64,000 bases of DNA from Rhizophagus irregularis (taxonomy: Eukaryota; Glomeromycota; Glomeromycetes; Glomerales; Glomeraceae). Under the pieces are notes generated by a model that had not been told where the DNA came from, searched no databases, and saw only the letters and a program-made list of their open reading frames with translations. The position numbers were made by a program, and so were the translations under genes. Below, piece after piece: positions 57,418 to 64,000 of this stretch (the stretch's first letter is position 1; each line of letters begins with the position of its first letter). The stretch covers positions 3,038,001 to 3,102,000 of the forward strand of contig NC_089441.1 in the NCBI RefSeq assembly GCF_026210795.1. The letters run 5' to 3'.

Positions 57418-57632
57418 AGAGTTTCGATCTGTAACAGTTTTATCCAGTTTTTATCCAGATACCTGGCTTCGGTTAATTTAAAGGAAATAACCACCAAAAT
57501 TAATAAAAATTTATTGAATAATATTATTTTAATTCTGGCCAAAATTATAGTCCACTCAAAGCCGAAATTTGTAATCTTTTTAATCATAATCCCATGTTAA
57601 AATATTTGAGGTTTTATCCGGATCGAAACACT
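57418..57632. mobile_element. Mutator-type MITE (215 bp) in MULE 2
   Basis: It is flanked by identical ACTGCAAATT at 57408-57417 and 57633-57642, a 10-bp duplication. The ends are AGAGTTTCGATC and, in complement, AGTGTTTCGATC, with GTTTTATCC words just inside both. Excision restores DKLQIRLQDLL in the MULE frame. Confidence 0.8.
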
Positions 57633-58463
57633 ACTGCAAATTAGATTACAAGATCTCTTATCAGATATAAACAGTGACGAAATCCAAGAAATATGGGAGA
57701 TTTATTATATCACTGTAACATCATCAATATCTATACCACATTATGTAGTAATTCTCAAAAATTCAACCTTGTTTTGTACATGTATGTATATTATCAATCA
57801 AAGAATACCATGTCGATATCAGTATCGGATTCTTCTTCAGTCTAGTAAAGCTATTTTTCATATGGGGTTTATTCATCCACGTTGGTATGAATCAATACCA
57901 ACTGAAACAACTAATTATATTATAGTTGCTCAAGGAAATAAAGATTATACCACCAAAGCTTTATATTATATTGATCAAATTCAGTCTGCAAATGTTTATA
58001 CGTCAAATATTAAAGAAAGAGTCAATAAAAAGATTGAGTTTGGTTCTACAATATCAGTAGCAAAGACAAGTGTCCAAGTTGCTGTAGCAGAAGGTGTTGT
58101 ATCAGAATTGATTGGACTTCTTACCCAATTTATTATGAAATATCATCATAATACTGGATTAAATATAGAAAAAGTTTATTCTATATCACATTTTAATGAT
58201 GAGATTCAAGAATCCTCCTATAATTACCAGTGACAGCTATTAGTTGTAGTGGAAGAACGTAATATTCTGGAAATATCAAATTTAGAATATCACAAGCCAA
58301 AAGGTCATCCTTCAAAATGATATAAATCATCAACTGAAGAGAATAATTATCAACATGTATCTTTGTCTTCTAAAACCTGTAGTTATTATCTGGAAAAAGG
58401 GCATAATATTAGAGGATGTAGGTAACATAAAGCTGACTTAGTTGATAAAGAAAATAATAACTA

Positions 58464-58985
58464 AACCTTATTAGTTAACATGATAGATTTAGTAGGCAAT
58501 ATTTTAAGTGGGGTTTAAAGTTCAGTTTAATGTAAGATATTTGTTAGGCGACACAAAGTGGTAAAAATGGTTTTCATAGTCCGGCTGGATCAGTTTTTGT
58601 TAGGTCTTAAAAAAAATTTTTATATTGTAACTATGCCGGGTGAGAGTTTTTTAAAAATTGAAAAAAAATTTCACATATAAAATTTTTGAAAAAAAAAATT
58701 AAAAGCTAGGTTGCCGGGTTATTGATGAAATTTTTATATTATGAAAACCATAAAATCAAGTTTGTATGGCCTTAGTTGCGTATTCTTGATTTCTTGTATA
58801 ATCTGAAAAAAAACTTTGTAATTAATGATTACTATTGGACGCAATTATGCAATGATTTACGACTATTTGCCATAGTTACGCAATAAAAAAAATTTTACAA
58901 TAACAAATAAAACGTTAATTGATCTTAAATCACGTGAAATATAAAAAATTGTAATACTGGTGATAAATAGCAAACTCCTTAAATA
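58464..58985. other. Intergenic between MULE 2 and LINE 2
   Basis: No gene. AT-rich, with the word TGCCGGGT near 58635 and GTTGCCGGGTTATTG near 58710, and a TTACGCAA/TTATGCAA motif near 58845-58885. Confidence 0.45.
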
Positions 58986-59223
58986 TTATTTTTTTTTTTT
59001 TTAAAAAAACTTTATTATAGATGCAATCATGTCCTATTATAATCACACTTACTTACATATATAAACTTACAAAATATAAGATAAACAAATACATATAAGA
59101 ATTAAGCATTATGAAACAAAACTACTTTTCATAGAAAACAAGTCGACCTGTCACCTAAACGATCACATCATTGTTAAAAACCATGATGCGACCTCAAATT
59201 CAAAGGTGACTGTCATAATCTAC

Positions 59224-62200
59224 CTAAAAATTTGCCCAATGATCGCCACGATGGAATGCCAAATCATTCCATTTATTCCAATTACTTTTTAACATATTAC
59301 AGCTAACATTTTTAATACCCACTTCAGTGCGTTTACTATGTGACTTAGCTTTTTTATCTTTACCGCTAATACCGCACCACTTTTCTTCCTTTATTTGTAA
59401 CTCGTTCCTTGGTTCCCAAATAAGCACTTTGAATTCTAATAAAACTCTTCCAGTTATTTGTTTCAGTACCTTATACAACAATTTTTCTTCAGTTATTTTA
59501 TAGCACCTTAATAATTCTATTAACTGACAACTGACTTGATTCTTCATTAAAAATGTAAAATCATATAAGCATCCAATATCCTACATACCAAGCTCATTAA
59601 TTTTACCTTTTAATTCTTGTATATCTATATCATCTCTTGAATACTCCTGTATAATTTTAACTAAAAAAATTTTTAATCGTATGAGCAGTATTGGGCAATT
59701 GGACAATTGGACGTTTTGGACATTTGTCCAAAACCTGTCCAAAACTTGTCCAAAACTTGTCCAAAACTAAAACCTTTTTTCCATTGGACAGGTTTTGGAC
59801 AGATCACATGATAAAAAATTTAAATTTTGGCCAGAATTATGACTAATTTTGGCTAATTTTAATTTTAGTTCAATTATTAAATTACTTCAAAAATCTTTAA
59901 ATATTAATTTTTAATATTATTTGATTTTACATTAATTTTTTTTATTTAATTAATATTAAATATTTACTTTTTTAACATTTTAACATTATATTTTTATTTT
60001 ATTTTTAGTTTCAGTTGATGAATATTAGGACTCTTGAGCAGTTTTAAACTGTCCAAAACTATGTCCAAAACTATGTCCAAAACTGGTTTTGGACAGTTCA
60101 AAATTGTCCAATTAAAAAAACCAATTGGACAAGTCTAAAACCCAATACTGATATAAGTATATCTTGCATCACATTTTGAATCTTACTACATTTCCAAAAA
60201 TGGTCAAAGGTTTCTTCTTCTATTTTACAAAAATTACATCTCCAATTTTCATCATATAGATCTGGCTTTCGCTTTTTTAAATTAGCACAAGTTGGTAATT
60301 CATTACAGCAAATTTTAATCCTAAATGATTGTAAATAATGATCCTCAAACAATATATCATATTGATTTATGTTATTTAACTTTAAAGATATTTTCCAATC
60401 TATCAACCTTAATAGATCTCATTGTCTATAAACTTCATTACGGTGTAGCATTAGGAATTCTTCTATAAATTGAGCGTCCTTTATTCCCTTTATCATAAGG
60501 ATAGGGTTATGTTCTATAGGCATATCTTTCCAACAAACCGTACCATTGTGTAATAACAATTTATCCTCTATTATTAATACATTTTTCTCAGCACCAGATT
60601 TAGCGAGCTTATCTGCTTCTTTATCATGATCTCAATCACTATGCGCTTTAACTTTAGTTATCTTTACTTTGAGACTATAGATTCTAATTATCTTGAATAA
60701 ACATAACCATAAAACCTTATAATTAACTTTTGATCTTTCTATATCTTTAATCGTCAAAAAATTTAAATCATCAAATATATTAACTACCCATTGAGAATCA
60801 CTATATATTTCAACATTTGCAGCTTTAGGACAGATCATTAAACTTAATATCACTGCCATTAATTCAGCCTTATTAGAAGAAGGATTATCTGCAATTCCAC
60901 AATTAAAACTTTTCTTTATAGGAGCACTAATTACAAACGCACAACCCATCATTATTTCGTTAGTCGCTATATTTTTCATCGATCCATCTGTATAAATCTC
61001 TATATCAGTTTCTTGCATTAAACTATTTGCAATTTCTATCAACGCATTACGATAATCACTTGGATGTATATATTTGAACAAACCATTCACTTTTTCAATA
61101 ATACATTCATTCATAGATGTTTTTTCGTAGTATTTACATTCTGCTTGAGCTAACGCCTCGTAAATAGCTATATCTGCTATATAACGATCATTTTGTATTG
61201 AATTTGCATTAACTTTAACACAATTCTCTATATTAATATCTGCTATACACCTTACTTTAGTGTTACTTCTTTTATTTCTGATCTGATTCATTTTCACTTC
61301 ACATCCTTCACATTTTTTAAGGATTGGTAATTGTACTGATGGTGATATTTGATCATTTTCTAGGTCTTGTATCCAATGTTCTATACGAATTTTGTCCTCA
61401 TTTGGATTATCTAAAACACGCCCTATTATAGGTTTAGTACCTATTTGATCATGAAAGGTTGTTATCCAATTTTTTGTTTTTAAATTATCAATTTTTGTGT
61501 TTACACTATGTATATTATATCCTAATTGATAATCAGTTTTCACCTTCTTAGATTTTAAAGGATCTTCAATAAGTTTAGTTTCTATAAACTTGAACCAATT
61601 AGGGATTCTACCCTGTGTATTTATCTTAGTTCTGTATTTCAAATCTTTATATCTCAGAAGATGTATACCATCTGACGACATTAACTGATTAACGAAATAA
61701 ACATTTTTCCCTTTCAGTCCCTTACTAATTCCATTTGTAAATATTTCTTTATGTGTACATATTTCTACTATTGGTAATAATCCCCCTTGAATCTGATTAA
61801 CTTTCACACCACTTGATTTAATGGTTAACATATTGTTGTATAAGAGCGCTAAAACATGAGCTAACAAATAGTGTTTTACTTGTAAGTCTTTTAGACTGAT
61901 ATTCCATGTTGCTAATGGAGATTTATTAGACAATAATTCACTTTGCAATTGTTTACAATCTATTTCAAAAATATCTTTCATCACACCCTTTGATATCTCT
62001 TGATTGTATAATCTACTTAACTGTTTTTGAGCTTAAATCGTATTAATATCTTTAATAGCGTAGCCCAATGATGAATGTATAATACTATTAGGAGTAGTAA
62101 GTGGCAATGACGCTTTTCTTTTAAACATATATCTACAGGTAGAGTTTAATTTTTTTGTTTGAGAATTTGTCCAAACTAACAATTGTGCTTTATAGTCAAC

Positions 62201-63990
62201 ATGAGGAATGATCACGTGATTATATATATATTTCATCTGCAAATCTGTTATTTGTTTGAAGCTAATTGTTTTATTATATCTTTTAATAATATCCTTACAC
62301 TGATTAAAGACATAATTAGTTTTTAAGTCTAAATTAATCCAGACACCTAAAATTCTCACAGATTCTTTTGATGTTAATGGTTTAACCATTCTTTTTGACG
62401 ATTCAAAATTAACTTCAACAATATCTTTATCTAACTTTTTATTCGTTATCATTTCAAACTTATCATAATTTGTTTGTATATTATTCATAATGTTGAATTC
62501 ATCTGCAATTTTCAAGATCTGCTCTAACTGAGCTTTATTTTTAGTAATCCACGTGACGTCATTCATGTATGACTGTGATGATATATTGATCCTAAGTTTT
62601 TCTTCTTGCTCAGATTGTATATTACTTTTAAAACAATGTTCAATTTCATATCTCATTTTTAATGAATTAATTTCTGCAAGCAATGGATCGTAATAAATTG
62701 TCTATAGCAGCAGTGAAATGACCTCACCTTGATCTATTCCTATAATAGACGTATATTGTCTCGTTATTCCATTTTCTTTTATAACACTTTTTTTACTATT
62801 CGTAAATAAGTTAATCATCAAACAGATCAAAACCTCTGGGATCTTAATTCTTTGCAATGCTAATCTAAGCATCTTAATATCTACCCTATTGTAAGCTTTA
62901 GAGAGGTCCTGAAAAGTCAACCATAACTCTTTATTATTCTTCTTTGCATCTTCGATACAAGTATTAATGATTCTTAGAGGCACCTCTGTAGATCCACCAG
63001 GTAGTCCCGCGTGATTACCTCCCTTTAATATATTACGCTCTGCAATAACTTTAGATAATCTTTTTGTAATAATTTTCATTAACACTTTTCTTAAAGTTTC
63101 TAAAAGTATTATTGGTCTAGTTTTTGTTAATGAGTATTCCCAATCCATTATCTTCAGGATAAGGTATAATAACGCGTGTCTCCATTCTTCAGGGATATCA
63201 CCAACTTGTAAACATAAATTTGCTAATTTTAACGTGACACTTTTCATTGAAATTCCCATATGTTTGAGCATTTCATTCGATATCTGGGAGATTCCTAGTG
63301 CTTTATCATTTGCTAGCTGTCTAATCATATGGTCCCATTCACTCTTACTAATAGGTTGAATGACCTCGTTGTACCAACATTCATTTATATCTTGTTTCGG
63401 ACTATATTGACGAATCCATCTTCCTTTTAACTTTTCATTTGAATTCAACTTTTTTTCCGCAAATGATCTGAAATATTCGATCAACTCATTTTCTATCAAT
63501 TCCTCATCTGAAATTAATTGTTTTACTGAATTTTTTTCTATCACTATTTTATTCAGGACAATTTTACTTCTTTTTCTATTCAACGTAGAATCTAGAAACC
63601 TTTTTTTATTATCTTGTAGATCCTCACACTGTCGTTGGATATAAAACTTCATTTTCTCTTCTTTATATATTTTACTTTTTTCAGCAAAATTCACTTGAAC
63701 TAATTTAAAAACTATCTTGACTATTTCTTTAAACTCTTTTATATTTTTATCAAGCAGTCCATCTATGTCTATTGCAAACTTAAGACATATTTCTGTTATT
63801 GTTTCATAATGCTTTTCTATAAATTTTTTACACTCTCTATAATTAGTTAAATTTAAACTCATAATCTTTTTTTCTGTTAAATTTGTTAAGATATATGATA
63901 GTTTATGTAAAAATCTCTTATAAAACACAATTGTTTTTGGCAACACTTCTTTGTTTGGGTTACCTTTCTTTTTTGGCAATTCACTATTAG
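59224..63990 (-). pseudogene. LINE 2 ORF2 pseudogene (reverse transcriptase, RNase H, zinc motif)
   Basis: The frames 63979-62702, 62683-62033, 61984-60632, 60406-60150 and 59547-59224 are one ORF2 cut by single-base stops and one insert. Reverse-transcriptase blocks are ILLETLRKVLMKIITKRL, LPGGSTEVPLRI, motif A DLSKAYNRVD (near 62905) and motif C SYMNDVTWI (near 62560). RNase H blocks are IEIYTDGSMKN, SSNKAELMAVILSL, YSDSQWVV and KVKAHSD (61010-60635). A zinc motif CNFCKIEEETFDHFWKC lies near 60200. Both catalytic aspartates of the reverse transcriptase are replaced by asparagine. Stops near 62702, 62025, 60632, 60410 and 59590 all fit one transition from Trp or Gln codons. The RNase H catalytic residues look intact. 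The enzyme is dead. Confidence 0.85.
59686..60150. mobile_element. hAT-like insert made of GTCCAAAAC repeats, in LINE 2
   Basis: The ends CAGTATTGGGCAATTGGAC and, in complement, CAGTATTGGGTTTTAGAC are hAT-like. Ten copies of GTCCAAAAC or its complement cluster near both ends. The flanks CGTATGAG and ATATAAG are only loosely similar, so the duplication has decayed or was imperfect. Excision restores the ORF2 reading MQDILIRLKIFL to a good approximation. Confidence 0.65.
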
Positions 63991-64000
63991 CTTTTTAAAC

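Larger units (their letters stand above)
54702..58463 (+). pseudogene. MULE transposase pseudogene 2 (repeat region, FAR1, MULE, SWIM, zinc knuckle)
   Basis: The frame starts MNNEYQN at 54702 and runs through a tandem peptide repeat. A FAR1-type domain lies at 55190-55600 (KTNCPWQANFYF, then FNNSHNHQC). A frameshift follows near 55600. The MULE catalytic region is an open frame of 236 aa at 55715-56425 (RYEMALSLFIGIDNNFKTRV, SYTDGDPAMLAAVQVVYPQT, FTAGVESTQRVESINGVLK). Two small elements then split the linker. A SWIM finger lies at 57773-57890 (CTCMYIINQRIPCRY), and a C-terminal knuckle (CSYYLEKGHNIRGCR) ends near 58424. Stops include TGA at 56423. It is inactive but less damaged than MULE 1. 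Confidence 0.82.
58986..64000 (-). mobile_element. Second LINE, 3' portion, running off the window
   Basis: The minus strand carries reverse transcriptase, RNase H and a zinc motif, then a 3' untranslated region with AATAAAG near 59013. A poly(A) tract (T run on the plus strand, about 58988-59003) follows. The 5' part with ORF1 and endonuclease would lie beyond 64000. This family ends in poly(A), unlike the LINE at 8.7-20.9 kb, and shares only domain order with it. Confidence 0.85.

Overview
The window looks like nuclear DNA of an arbuscular mycorrhizal fungus (Glomeromycotina, Rhizophagus-like). It is very AT-rich, its genes carry many short GT-AG introns, and most of the sequence is degraded, nested transposable elements. 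The organism is inferred from gene and transposon style, not from a database match.

Layout. 1-4.6 kb: AT-rich DNA with short repeats and a 746-bp hAT-like element that has an exact 8-bp target duplication. 4.6-24.3 kb: a transposon stack. Pogo/mariner-like ends (CAGTCAACTC, TA duplication) enclose a head-to-tail array of one long LINE (minus strand), one LINE 3' fragment and eight tRNA-derived SINE copies. Every junction in the array carries the same 15-bp word GTTTTATCCTTTTAC. The LINE is itself split by a DDE transposon with its transposase (11.4-14.1 kb) and by three small elements.

25.2-43.9 kb is a gene island: eIF5A (six exons), a PIF1-helicase remnant, an unrecognised multi-exon gene on the minus strand, an MT-A70-family methyltransferase (nine exons, in frame throughout), an eight- to nine-pass membrane protein, the lysophospholipase NTE1, and a tetraspanin.

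46.7-58.5 kb holds two decayed MULE transposases with FAR1-type N-termini, SWIM fingers and C-terminal zinc knuckles. They are interrupted by at least eight small elements, most with clean 8-bp (hAT-type) or 9-10-bp (Mutator-type) duplications, stacked up to four levels deep. 59-64 kb is the 3' part of a second LINE (minus strand, poly(A) tail). Its reading frame is killed by G-to-A and C-to-T transitions that also change both reverse-transcriptase catalytic aspartates to asparagine.

How parts relate. The housekeeping genes look independent, with no operon or obvious shared pathway. The SINEs share their 3' terminal word with the LINE, so the LINE is the likely source of their mobility. The best candidate for something undescribed is this LINE-SINE array, in which each insertion appears to reuse the terminal word of the previous one. 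Next is a ~50-bp dyad module found 12 times inside otherwise unrelated elements.
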